Source: Halorubrum sp. BV1 (GTDB lineage Archaea > Halobacteriota > Halobacteria > Halobacteriales > Haloferacaceae). Taken from it: a stretch of DNA of 64,000 nt. The notes beneath the pieces were generated by a model, which was not told where the DNA came from, did not search any database, and worked only from the letters and a program-made list of their open reading frames with translations. Below are positions 53,480-61,459 of the stretch, piece after piece; within the stretch, counting starts at the first letter, position 1, and each line of letters begins with the position of its first letter. The DNA is taken from NCBI RefSeq assembly GCF_000746205.1, contig NZ_JQKV01000007.1:1-64000 (forward strand), written 5' to 3'. A program made the translations under genes and the position numbers.

Positions 53480-53971
53480 ATGAGCGACGAAACGGACTCA
53501 CCGACCGTGAGACGCGATACCCGACGAAAGCGAATTCTCCGAGGTGTCGCCGTCCAGACCGCGGTCGCCGCCGCGGCGATCCACCTGCTGTGGGCGTGGC
53601 CGCGGCTCGCGGCGCCGCCCGACGCGCGCCCGTACCTCTTCGTCGCCGGGAGCGCGCTGGCCGTGGCGGTCGCCGCCGCGACCCTCCGGGGCGGGGAGTA
53701 CCGCCGGCTGTACGCGCTCGGCGCGGGGACGCTCGGGACCTTCCTCGTCGGCTACCTCGCGTGGCACGGCGCAGACGCCCTCGCGACGCTCTCTGCGGAC
53801 GCCATCGCTATCGCCGCGGCGGTCGTCGAACTCGGCGGGCTCGGAGCTTACCTCGCGCTGTATCGGCTCGCGCCGCCGACGAGCGTCGCGGTCGAGCGGC
53901 GACGAGGCGGAGACGAGACCGACCGTGGAGACGAATCCGAGCACGACGGCCGCGAGGAGGCCGTCCCGTGA
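53480..53971 (+). CDS. Four-helix membrane protein
   Basis: 163 residues from ATG 53480. Hydrophobic segments are GVAVQTAVAAAAIHLLWAWP, YLFVAGSALAVAVAAATL, LYALGAGTLGTFLVGYLAW and AIAIAAAVVELGGLGAYLALY, followed by an acidic cytosolic tail. Its TGA overlaps the GTG of the next gene (GTGA). Unknown function. Confidence 0.8.
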   Translation: MSDETDSPTVRRDTRRKRILRGVAVQTAVAAAAIHLLWAWPRLAAPPDARPYLFVAGSALAVAVAAATLRGGEYRRLYALGAGTLGTFLVGYLAWHGADALATLSADAIAIAAAVVELGGLGAYLALYRLAPPTSVAVERRRGGDETDRGDESEHDGREEAVP

Positions 53972-54600
53972 CAGAGGCGTATCGAACGGTCGCCGAACGC
54001 GCGACCGCGCGGTTCGACGTTCAGGGCTCGGAGTTCTTCGGGCACGTCGCGCCGGTCGACGCGGTCGACGAGGCGGAGGCGTTCATCGAGGCGGTCGCCC
54101 ACGAGTACGACGACGCGACTCATAACGTGCCGGCCTATCGGGTGCCCGCCAGCGAGCCCTCCGGGCGCGTTTCCGAGGCCGAGGTGATGCTCAGAGAGTA
54201 CTCGTCGGACGACGGCGAGCCGACCGGCTCGGCCGGAAAGCCGGCGCTGAACGTGCTCCAGCAGCGGGAGATCCGAAACGTCGTTGCGGTGGTAACGCGG
54301 TACCACGGTGGACCGAACCTCGGCGTCGGCGGTCTCGCACGCGCCTACTCGCGCGCGGTGAAGGACGGCGTCGACGCGGCCGGAGTGATCGAGGAGCGGC
54401 CGCACCGCACTCTCGGCGTCGGGACCGAGTACGACGACTCGGGGACGGTCCGAGGCGTGATCGAGTCGACGGGAGTGGAGTTCGACGCCGACTACGGCGA
54501 GCGGGTGCGATTCGAGCTTCGGGTGCCGGTCGATGAAGTGACCGAACTGGTCGAGCGGCTCAACGACGCGACGAGCGGTCGGGTGGAGATCGATCGATAG
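53968..54600 (+). CDS. YigZ/IMPACT-family protein (UPF0029)
   Basis: 210 residues from GTG 53968. IMPACT core: SEFFGHVAPVDAVDEAEAFIEAVAHEYDDATHNVPAYRV, YSSDDGEPTGSAGKPALNVLQQREIRNVVAVVTRYHGGPNLGVGGLARAYSRAV, and the C-terminal ferredoxin-like domain. Homologues are linked to translation quality control; biochemical role open. Coupled to the preceding membrane gene. Confidence 0.9.
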   Translation: MTEAYRTVAERATARFDVQGSEFFGHVAPVDAVDEAEAFIEAVAHEYDDATHNVPAYRVPASEPSGRVSEAEVMLREYSSDDGEPTGSAGKPALNVLQQREIRNVVAVVTRYHGGPNLGVGGLARAYSRAVKDGVDAAGVIEERPHRTLGVGTEYDDSGTVRGVIESTGVEFDADYGERVRFELRVPVDEVTELVERLNDATSGRVEIDR

Positions 54601-54773
54601 CCGACGGGATCGTCAGTGTGGCGAACAGGCGACGCCAGCGGAGTCTCCGCGGTGGTGCGTCGCACTCCCGCTCAGTGCACCGCAGACGGCTGTCAACTCA
54701 CGGGGACGGTGGCCGCGGTATCCAAGTTGAACTGTCGGATCCGACGGAGGTGAATTCGAAGGAAACAGACGGC

Positions 54774-56333
54774 TTACGTGAACTTCCGGACCGTCATATC
54801 GAGGGTGTCGAGATCGAGAATGGGAGCGTACCCGGCGTCGGGGTCGATGTTGACGGACTTCTGGAAGTCAGTTTGAGCCTGCCAGCAGCCGGAGTTGACC
54901 GCGAGGACGTTGTGGTATTTTCCCCAGCCGAGCTTGTGAACGTGACCGGTGTGGAACACATCCGGAACGTCATCGATGACGAGGTAGTCCCGTTCTTCGG
55001 GTGCAACGCGGGTATGCCCGCCGAACTGTGGGGCGACGTGTCGTTTTTTAAGCAGTTGATACATCGCCTTGTGCGGCTCGTCGTAACTCGCCTTCTCCTC
55101 GGGCAACTCCGCTATCACCTCGTCGAGCGAGACGCCGTGGTACATCAGCACGTCGACCCCCTCGACGGTGACGGTAGCCGGGTTCGAGACGATCCGCGCG
55201 TCGTGGACGTCCATGATCGAGCGAAGTTCGTCGTTGAACCCCGGCTGCGGCTCCGCGAGCCGGACGGCGTCGTGGTTGCCCGGGATCATCACGATCTCCG
55301 TGTCTCCGGGCACTTCCTTGAGGTACTCTGCGAATGCTTCGTACTGTTCGTAGATGTCGACGATCTCCAGTTCCTCGTCCTGATTCGGGTAGACGCCGAC
55401 GCCCTCGACCATATCGCCGGCGAGGAGCAGGTACTCGACCGGCTCCGCTTCGGGAGTGTGAAGCCAGTCGGTAAAGCGGCTCCAGGCGTCGGCCATGAAC
55501 TCCTCGCTGCCGACGTGGATATCGGAGATGAGCGCGGCCTGGACGTGGCGGTCGGCCGCACCGGTCTGATGGGTCCGCGGAACGTCTGGGAAGTGAAGCG
55601 AGTCTGCGAACAAGATGCCGGAATCGTCGGCGAGTGTCCCCTCGACCGCGAGACATTCGTCCATGAGAATCTCGTCGACGACGTCGGCAAGCCCCTTGTC
55701 TTTCATGATCAGCGCCGGGAAGGTCCCGGTCGTGTCCTCCAGTTCGACGAGCCAGTGCCCGGACTTCGTCGACCGGACGTCGTTGACTAATCCGATCATC
55801 GCGGCGTCGCTCCCGCCCGGCATGCCCGCGATGGCTTCGGCGGGTCGGTGATTGACGCGTCCGCGGAGGAGTTTCGAGAGCCGCTCGTAGCGGTCTCTGA
55901 AGGTTCGGACGAAGTCCGCGTACTCGCCTGTCCCAGTGCTGTGTCCCGTCATGTCGTTTCCGACCGAGATCTCACGCTGGGCGGCGTCCCCGTTCCGGTT
56001 CGGTCCCGTGGTAGACCCCTCCGTTTCGACTGGAGATTGATGGGACGGAGCGGCAGCGTCAGTAGAGGTTTTAACCCTCTGCGTGGAGGGTTTCTCACTT
56101 GTGTCGGCCGAATCGGAATGTGCAGCGGACGAACCGGGAGACCGATCGCCGGCAGTTTCCCGGACGTGATCCGCGGTGATTCGGAGGGCGTCGTCGGGAG
56201 CCGTGTCGACGGCGGCATCGATGGCGGCCGCCGGGTCGGGTTCGTTTGCCAACAGTGTGACTGCTTCACGTTCGGCGTTGTATCCCCGGTTGGCTAGCTC
56301 CTTGACGATACGAGCGTTGGACTCCAGCGGCAC
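54774..56333 (-). CDS. polB: DNA polymerase D small subunit (DP1), 3'-5' exonuclease
   Basis: 519 residues from GTG 56333 (VPLESNARIVKELANRGYNAEREAVTLL, the usual start); a TTG nine codons upstream is the alternative. N-terminal helical domain, a long disordered linker (about 65-150), an OB-fold (RSTKSGHWLVELEDTTGTFPAL) and a calcineurin-like phosphoesterase with SDIHVGSEEF, LLLAGDMVEGVGVYP, IPGNHDAVR, MYHGVSLDE and HTGHVHKLG. It proofreads for the large subunit DP2, which is not here. Two genes from orc1, part of the origin neighbourhood. Confidence 0.95.
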   Translation of the reverse strand: MPLESNARIVKELANRGYNAEREAVTLLANEPDPAAAIDAAVDTAPDDALRITADHVRETAGDRSPGSSAAHSDSADTSEKPSTQRVKTSTDAAAPSHQSPVETEGSTTGPNRNGDAAQREISVGNDMTGHSTGTGEYADFVRTFRDRYERLSKLLRGRVNHRPAEAIAGMPGGSDAAMIGLVNDVRSTKSGHWLVELEDTTGTFPALIMKDKGLADVVDEILMDECLAVEGTLADDSGILFADSLHFPDVPRTHQTGAADRHVQAALISDIHVGSEEFMADAWSRFTDWLHTPEAEPVEYLLLAGDMVEGVGVYPNQDEELEIVDIYEQYEAFAEYLKEVPGDTEIVMIPGNHDAVRLAEPQPGFNDELRSIMDVHDARIVSNPATVTVEGVDVLMYHGVSLDEVIAELPEEKASYDEPHKAMYQLLKKRHVAPQFGGHTRVAPEERDYLVIDDVPDVFHTGHVHKLGWGKYHNVLAVNSGCWQAQTDFQKSVNIDPDAGYAPILDLDTLDMTVRKFT

Positions 56334-56426
56334 AGAGACCGAAAGGGGAGTACCGCTCAAAACGGTTCCGGGACCGATCGGAGCGGACCCGGAAGCTTAT
56401 GACCGAAACCCCGCAACCTGACTGCA

Positions 56427-57302
56427 ATGGACGAAGGGGATCGGACGAGGTCGGACGAAGAACACTCCGACGGAGCCGATCTGGGGGAGGACGAATCGGT
56501 GGAGGACGGCGAGCTGCTGGAGGATGATGAACCAGTGGGGGACATCGGAGTGAGAGAGCGGGACGGCGCGATGAGGAGAGATAGAGCCTCGAATTCGTCC
56601 GGCTGGACGGATCGCCGGGAGGCGACGCAGCCCGATGGGAACGGAGTAGATTCGGATCGAGAACTGTGGGATCGGTTCCGACACGACAGGGAGGGCGCGC
56701 TGATGTGGATTCGAGAGATACTCTCAAGCGTCGCGATCGTGCTCGCGGTCGGGTTGCTTCTCTTCGGTGTCAGTGGCGTGTGGCCGCCGATGGTCGCCGT
56801 CGAATCCGGAAGCATGGAGCCGAACATGGAAGTCGGCGATCTGGTGTTCGTCACGGAGCCGGGGCGGCTCGCACCCGACGCCGCGGCTAACGAGATCGGT
56901 GTCGTGACGTACGACGTCGGCGAACGGGTCGACTATCGGACGTTCGGCTCCTACGGATCGGTGGTGATCTATCAGCCGCCGGGGCGGACGGCCTCGCCGA
57001 TCATCCACCGAGCGATGTTTCACGTGGACGGGGGCGAGAACTGGTACGATAGGGCCGACAGCGCGTATCACAGCGCCGAGAGCTGCAGTGACCTCCGCAA
57101 CTGTCCAGCCCCGCACGACGGCTACATCACGCTCGGGGACAACAACGGTGTCTACGACCAAGCGAGGGGGATCGCCGAGCCGGTCAAACGCGAGTGGGTG
57201 ACTGGTGTGGCTCGGGTCCGCGTCCCGTACCTCGGATACGTTCGGTTGGTTGCCACGGGGAAAGCGGAGCCGAGAGATGCGATCGACGCGGTCGCCGGGT
57301 GA
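56427..57302 (+). CDS. sec11: Archaeal signal peptidase I (Sec11-like)
   Basis: 291 residues from ATG 56427. About 90 acidic cytosolic residues precede a membrane helix (IREILSSVAIVLAVGLLLFGV). Catalytic Ser129 is in ESGSMEPNMEVGD, His in IIHRAM (archaeal Ser-His type instead of Ser-Lys) and Asp in GYITLGDNNGVYDQ. It removes Sec signal peptides outside the membrane. Divergent from polB and convergent with orc1. This polB-sec11-orc1 order is conserved at haloarchaeal oriC1 as I recall. Confidence 0.93.
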   Translation: MDEGDRTRSDEEHSDGADLGEDESVEDGELLEDDEPVGDIGVRERDGAMRRDRASNSSGWTDRREATQPDGNGVDSDRELWDRFRHDREGALMWIREILSSVAIVLAVGLLLFGVSGVWPPMVAVESGSMEPNMEVGDLVFVTEPGRLAPDAAANEIGVVTYDVGERVDYRTFGSYGSVVIYQPPGRTASPIIHRAMFHVDGGENWYDRADSAYHSAESCSDLRNCPAPHDGYITLGDNNGVYDQARGIAEPVKREWVTGVARVRVPYLGYVRLVATGKAEPRDAIDAVAG

Positions 57303-57349
57303 TATGTGAGAGAAAGCGTGAGAGGGTCCGCGCGGGCAGCGCCGTTTTG

Positions 57350-59107
57350 TTAGTTGTCGAACCGAGCCTGTACGAAGGGCTGAGCGTTTTCGATATCGCC
57401 GAGTCGCGAGTCCGAAAGGAGGACCGCTTCCGTCTCTTCGACCGGAACCGAGAGCCCCATCTCTTTGGTCCGGCCGTAGCGACCCTTCGAGACGACGACG
57501 GCGTTGACGATGCCGAGCATGTCGAGTTCACTGATGAGGTCGGTGACGCGGCGTTGGGTGAGGACGTCGGCGTCTATCTCTTCGCACAACCGCTTGTAGA
57601 TGTTGAACACCTCTCCGGTGTTGATGTTGTGAACGCCGTTCTTTTCGAGGAGAATAACCGCGAACAAGACGATCTTGCTCTGTGTAGGAAGCGTCCGGAC
57701 GACTTCGACGACGCGATCGAGTTCGATCTTGTCCTGTGCCTGCCGCACATGCGTTTCGGCGACGACTTCGGCCTGTGAACGTTCTGCGAGTTCGCCGGCG
57801 GTACGGAGAAGGTCGAGTGCGCGCCGGGCGTCACCGTGTTCCTGGGCGGCGAAGGCCGCACACAGCGGAATCACGTCGTCGGTGAGCGCGTCCTGTTTGA
57901 ACGAGATGTCAGCGCGGTGCTGGAGGATATCTCTGAGCTGGTTCGCGTCGTACGGCGGGAAGACTATCTCTTCTTCACCGAGGCTCGATTTGACTCGTGG
58001 GTCGAGGAAGTCGGTGAACTTCAGGTCGTTAGAGATACCCATGATGGAGATGCGCGAGCGGTCGAGTTCGGAGTTCATCCGGGAGAGATTATACAGCGTG
58101 TCGTCACCGCTCTTTTCGACGAGTTTGTCGATCTCATCGAGCATGATCACGACCACGCGCTCGTGGTAGTCGACGGCCTCGAAGAACGTGGAGTAGACGC
58201 GGTCTGTCGGCCAGCCAGTCATGGGAACTTCCTCCATCTCGTCGGCGTCGGTCTCAAGCTCCGCGATGCGGGCGTCGAGCTCGTCGACGGTCGAAAACTC
58301 CGTCCCGGTGAGCGTGTTGGGGTCGTCGTCGGCCGCAGTACGGAGGTCTCGTAGACGGTCCAGTCGGTCGGAGATAACCTGCTGGTTCTTTTCAATAAAG
58401 GTGTTCGCGAGCTGGGCCAGCACGCGGTACTGGGTGTCGGTTACCTCGCAGTTGATATACTCGACTTCACACGGAACGTCGTACTTCTGTGACGTCGACT
58501 CGAGTTCCTGTGAGACGAACTTCGCGGACGCCGTTTTTCCGGTGCCCGTCTTGCCGTAAATGAGGATGTTAGACGGGGTTTCACCGCGGAGAGCAGAGAC
58601 GAGGATCGTCGCCATCCGGTTGATTTGATCGTTCCGGTGAGGCAGTTCGTGCGGGGTGTACGAGGGGCGAAGTACCTCCTTGTTCTCGAAGATGGGCTCA
58701 CCCGAGAGGAGGTCGTCGAACAGCCCTTGATTGTCCTCTTCGTCGTCGAGGACGACACCGTCGAAGTCGACGTCTGGCGACGACCTGTCTCTGCCGCCAC
58801 TGCCGACGTCGATATCGCCGCCCGTCGTGCTCGTGATGCCAGAAGAGACACCATCGGGAACGTCCGAGTCGGGGGTCACCGAAGCAGATTCGTTCGAGGT
58901 GGGGTCGACAGGAGCGTCGAGATCACGGTCAGACGCGGGGGGAGTTGGTGGCGTGGACGTCTCATCCGTGGACGGAGAATGTGCCGGCGACGACGACGAT
59001 TTGTTAGCGCCGGTGTCGGGCTCGTCTGACGTCTCGGACGATCCCTCGGTGGACTGGTCGACGTCTCCCGATTCGTCCGCCTGCGGTGTGTGTTCGTTTT
59101 CGTCCAT
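57350..59107 (-). CDS. orc1: Origin recognition protein Orc1/Cdc6 (main initiator at this origin)
   Basis: 585 residues from ATG 59107. Residues 1-125 are a disordered Ser/Asp/Thr-rich extension. AAA+ core: Walker A GKTGTGKT (185-192), Walker B VVVIMLDEIDKLVE, sensor 1 IMGISND, sensor 2 HGDARRALDLLRTAG. The winged helix covers about 490-585 (TGEVFNIYKRLCEEIDADVLTQRRVTDLISELDMLGIVNAVVVSKGRYGRTKEMGLSV). It binds origin boxes and loads MCM. Its start codon lies 5 bp from an origin recognition box, so autorepression is likely. Transcribed away from the origin. Confidence 0.97.
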   Translation of the reverse strand: MDENEHTPQADESGDVDQSTEGSSETSDEPDTGANKSSSSPAHSPSTDETSTPPTPPASDRDLDAPVDPTSNESASVTPDSDVPDGVSSGITSTTGGDIDVGSGGRDRSSPDVDFDGVVLDDEEDNQGLFDDLLSGEPIFENKEVLRPSYTPHELPHRNDQINRMATILVSALRGETPSNILIYGKTGTGKTASAKFVSQELESTSQKYDVPCEVEYINCEVTDTQYRVLAQLANTFIEKNQQVISDRLDRLRDLRTAADDDPNTLTGTEFSTVDELDARIAELETDADEMEEVPMTGWPTDRVYSTFFEAVDYHERVVVIMLDEIDKLVEKSGDDTLYNLSRMNSELDRSRISIMGISNDLKFTDFLDPRVKSSLGEEEIVFPPYDANQLRDILQHRADISFKQDALTDDVIPLCAAFAAQEHGDARRALDLLRTAGELAERSQAEVVAETHVRQAQDKIELDRVVEVVRTLPTQSKIVLFAVILLEKNGVHNINTGEVFNIYKRLCEEIDADVLTQRRVTDLISELDMLGIVNAVVVSKGRYGRTKEMGLSVPVEETEAVLLSDSRLGDIENAQPFVQARFDN

Positions 59108-59110
59108 GTA

Positions 59111-59131
59111 ACCCCTCTGTTTCAGGTGGAA
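59111..59131. promoter_or_regulatory. Origin recognition box 1 (ORB1)
   Basis: acccctctgtttcaggtgga plus one more a. It has the C-run, GTTTC and GGTGGAA elements of the haloarchaeal ORB, 4 bp upstream of the orc1 ATG, so bound Orc1 would cover its own start. Confidence 0.8.
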
Positions 59132-59584
59132 GATCCGCACGCGCGGATGAAGTGTGCTGTGTACTGCGTTGAAACCTCGACATTCAACGATTGCGTTCGT
59201 TCAATGTGTCCAGTTGATGCAGTCGAACCAGACGAATAGGTGGCACAAAAGTGTTGCTCTCCAGATCCGATACGATGGAAGCAGCCAGACGAATACACTA
59301 TTGTATTGAATACAGAGTTGCCGCTCGAACTGAAGTTTGAACTCGCGGTTGAACCACTTACAGCGTCCGCTATCACACCCATCCACAGCGGACGCCGTCA
59401 CAATGGAGCGACGTCCGCGTTTGGGGCGGAGGTATCGATGGGTTGGAATCGGATACACACCGCATGGTGGCAACCGGAATCCGACGACCAGCGTGGGGAT
59501 GTCGGAGAAGTGGCCTCCCGTGGCTTTTCGATTTGGGTCGGCCCCACATGCCATCGGTAGTTGTCGGTTACCCTGTACCCCCAC

Positions 59585-59605
59585 ACCCCTTTGTTTCGGG
59601 TGGAA
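59585..59605. promoter_or_regulatory. Origin recognition box 2 (ORB2)
   Basis: acccctttgtttcgggtgga plus a, the same orientation as ORB1. It is bracketed by tacccccac before and gggggtgggggta (59618-59631) after. Confidence 0.85.
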
Positions 59606-59637
59606 CTCGAATGTGGAGGGGGGTGGGGGTAAGACCC

Positions 59638-59757
59638 GGATTTTGTATGAGATGGTTTTATATACTAATGTGTGTAACAGTACCCTCGGCGCAGTAAATC
59701 GCTATATTGTAAGAACTTCTGTTTTTATTTAACTTTCTGCAACCAGATAAGAACAGT
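59638..59757. other. AT-rich duplex-unwinding element
   Basis: About 120 bp with clearly reduced GC relative to the flanks (tttatatact near 59657, aaatcgctatattg near 59695, tttttatttaac near 59722). It lies between oppositely oriented ORB2 and ORB3, where unwinding by Orc1/MCM is expected. Confidence 0.85.
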
Positions 59758-59788
59758 CGGTTTGCGGTGTCACCCCCACCTCGCCACG

Positions 59789-59815
59789 TTTCCAGTCGAA
59801 ACGAAGGGGTGGGGG
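59789..59815. promoter_or_regulatory. Origin recognition box 3 (ORB3), inverted
   Basis: ttccagtcgaaacgaagggg then tggggg: the reverse orientation of ORB2, facing it across the AT-rich element. It has cacccccacc (59771-59780) on its other side. Confidence 0.85.
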
Positions 59816-59840
59816 AGGACGATACAGCCGGAGCGGATAT

Positions 59841-59935
59841 TACGAGTTGAGGTAGCACGGGACTCACAAGTCGAGGTACACAGAAGGCGCGGGTCGAGGT
59901 AACACGGAACGCGCGGGTCGAGGTAACACGGAACA
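59841..59935. repeat. About four 24-bp iterons beside ORB3
   Basis: Units start at 59841, 59865, 59888 and 59912, sharing cgaggta-cacgg; the last two match exactly over 22 bp. A further partial unit follows (cgcgagttgcg). Tandem orientation is uniform. Confidence 0.88.
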
Positions 59936-60181
59936 CGCGAGTTGCGTGGTCGTTGTACTCCTGGTTCGTCTTACTACCACTCATGCACGCTGACCGAACG
60001 GCTCTCGTATGGTCGCGGTGACGACGCCAAGAGCCGGTCGTTCATCGGCCCCCTCGGTGTGTCTGACGCAGTTGTTAAGTGAGAGGGGCGTCGATTCTAC
60101 GACAATTCCCCGAACTGCCGGCAGGTACGCAGTACCGAGCAATACCACGCGGCACGAAGCGTTTGGGAGAGAACACAGAAT

Positions 60182-60186
60182 CTGGA
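60182..60186 (+). promoter_or_regulatory. Shine-Dalgarno for oapA
   Basis: ggagg seven bases before ATG 60194, one of the few clear ribosome sites in the window. It implies a leadered transcript. Confidence 0.65.
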
Positions 60187-60193
60187 GGTCAGG

Positions 60194-60835
60194 ATGGGAC
60201 TGCTAACGAATCTCAAAGACAGCATATCACGGGTCACGGACGGGTTGTTCGCGGCCGAAGAGCCCAAACGAATCGGGATCTACGGACCGCCGAACGCCGG
60301 AAAAACGACCCTCGCAAACCGGATCGCGCGTGATTGGACTGGAGACGCGGTCGGTCCAGAGAGTCATATTCCACACGAAACGCGACGCGCTCGCCGCAAG
60401 GAGAACGTCGAAATCGAACGGAACGGTCGGAAAGTCACGATCGACATCGTCGACACCCCGGGCGTGACGACAAAAGTGGATTACAAGGAGTTTCTCGACC
60501 ACGACATGGACAAAGACGACGCAGTTCGTCGCTCTCGCGAGGCCACGGAGGGTGTCGCCGAGGCGATGCACTGGCTGCGTGAAGACGTCGACGGTGTCAT
60601 CTACGTCCTCGACTCCACGACCGATCCCTTCACGCAGGTAAACACGATGCTCATCGGGATCATCGAGTCACAGGACTTGCCAGCGCTGATCCTCGCCAAC
60701 AAGACGGACCTTCCCGACTCAGACGTCAAACAGATCGCGAACGCCTTCCCGCAACACGAGACGATCCCGCTGTCGGCGCTCGAAGGCGAAAACATGGACG
60801 AAGTGTATACGAAGATCGCGGAGTACTTCGGCTGA
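60194..60835 (+). CDS. oapA: Origin-associated GTPase OapA (Era/Obg-like)
   Basis: 213 residues from ATG 60194. G1 GPPNAGKTTLANR, G3 DTPGVTT, G4 NKTDLP, G5-like PLSALEGEN. No extra RNA-binding domain. I recall haloarchaeal oriC1 loci carrying genes named oap next to the origin; that name is from memory. It starts an operon with OapB (TGATG overlap at 60833-60837), divergent from orc1 across the origin. Confidence 0.9.
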   Translation: MGLLTNLKDSISRVTDGLFAAEEPKRIGIYGPPNAGKTTLANRIARDWTGDAVGPESHIPHETRRARRKENVEIERNGRKVTIDIVDTPGVTTKVDYKEFLDHDMDKDDAVRRSREATEGVAEAMHWLREDVDGVIYVLDSTTDPFTQVNTMLIGIIESQDLPALILANKTDLPDSDVKQIANAFPQHETIPLSALEGENMDEVYTKIAEYFG

Positions 60836-61272
60836 TGCCTGGACCCACCCCCAACGTCGACGATGGTGACGCTCCTTCCGACGATCCCGTGTCCGACAGG
60901 GAGTCGTCAGACAGCGGCGTCCGAATCGACATGATAAGCGGGGCTCGAATGCAGGGGCTCACAAGCATGGAGAAGATCCGGCTCATCCTCGACGGCGTCC
61001 GCGACGGTAACATCGTCATCTTGGAGGAGGGGCTCTCCCCGGACGAGGAATCGAAGCTGATCGAAGTGACGATGACCGAGATCAGCCCTGACGACTTCAC
61101 TGGAATCGAGATCGAAACCTACCCAAAAGCCGAGGCGAACGACCAGAGCTTCCTCGATAAACTGATGGGTCGTGAATCGGCACAGAAGCTCACCGTCATC
61201 GGGCCGGCCAACCGGATCGAGACGCTGCACAAAGACGAGAACCTGATCAGCACGTTGGTCTCTCGGAAGTGA
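60835..61272 (+). CDS. oapB: Origin-associated protein OapB (DUF2073-like)
   Basis: 145 residues from ATG 60835, overlapping the oapA stop. After an acidic N-terminus (about 1-35) comes RIDMISGARMQGLTSMEKIRLILDGVRDGNIVILEEGLSPDEESKLIEVTMTEI, then FTGIEIETYPKAEANDQSFLDKLMGRESAQKLTVIGPANRIETLHKDENLI. No known catalytic motif. Translation coupling suggests equimolar production with OapA. Confidence 0.88.
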   Translation: MPGPTPNVDDGDAPSDDPVSDRESSDSGVRIDMISGARMQGLTSMEKIRLILDGVRDGNIVILEEGLSPDEESKLIEVTMTEISPDDFTGIEIETYPKAEANDQSFLDKLMGRESAQKLTVIGPANRIETLHKDENLISTLVSRK

Positions 61273-61298
61273 TAGCACACCTCACGAAGTAGCGTAAC

Positions 61299-61398
61299 GC
61301 CACCCGGTCAACCAACTATCCGCGCCACTCGGCCAACCAACCACCGACGCCACCCGGTCAACCAACCACCGACGCCACCCGGTCAACCAACCACCGAC
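61299..61398. repeat. Four tandem 25-bp repeats in the oapB-oapC spacer
   Basis: Units at 61299, 61324, 61349 and 61374 begin gccac(c/t)cgg(t/c)caaccaac; the last two are identical. They are followed by two copies of cgctcgaaatcaa (61403 and about 61422). Confidence 0.95.
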
Positions 61399-61459
61399 GC
61401 CCGCTCGAAATCAATTCCCACGCGCTCGAAATCAACTCAGCCGACATCCACCAACACAA

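Larger units (their letters stand above)
59108..60193. other. Replication origin (oriC1-type) noncoding region
   Basis: 1.1 kb between divergent orc1 and oapA with no supportable gene. It holds three origin recognition boxes in two orientations, an AT-rich unwinding element and 24-bp direct repeats, itemised below. Open frames here (for example 59240-59560) have no family sequence. Confidence 0.93.

Noticed and set aside
59240..59560. 106-codon frame in the origin
   Set aside because: Unusual composition for a haloarchaeal protein (not acidic), no family match, and overlaps origin sequence.
61299..61398. Repeat array considered as CRISPR
   Set aside because: Units are contiguous with no variable spacers, and no cas genes are near. 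The same applies to the other tandem arrays.
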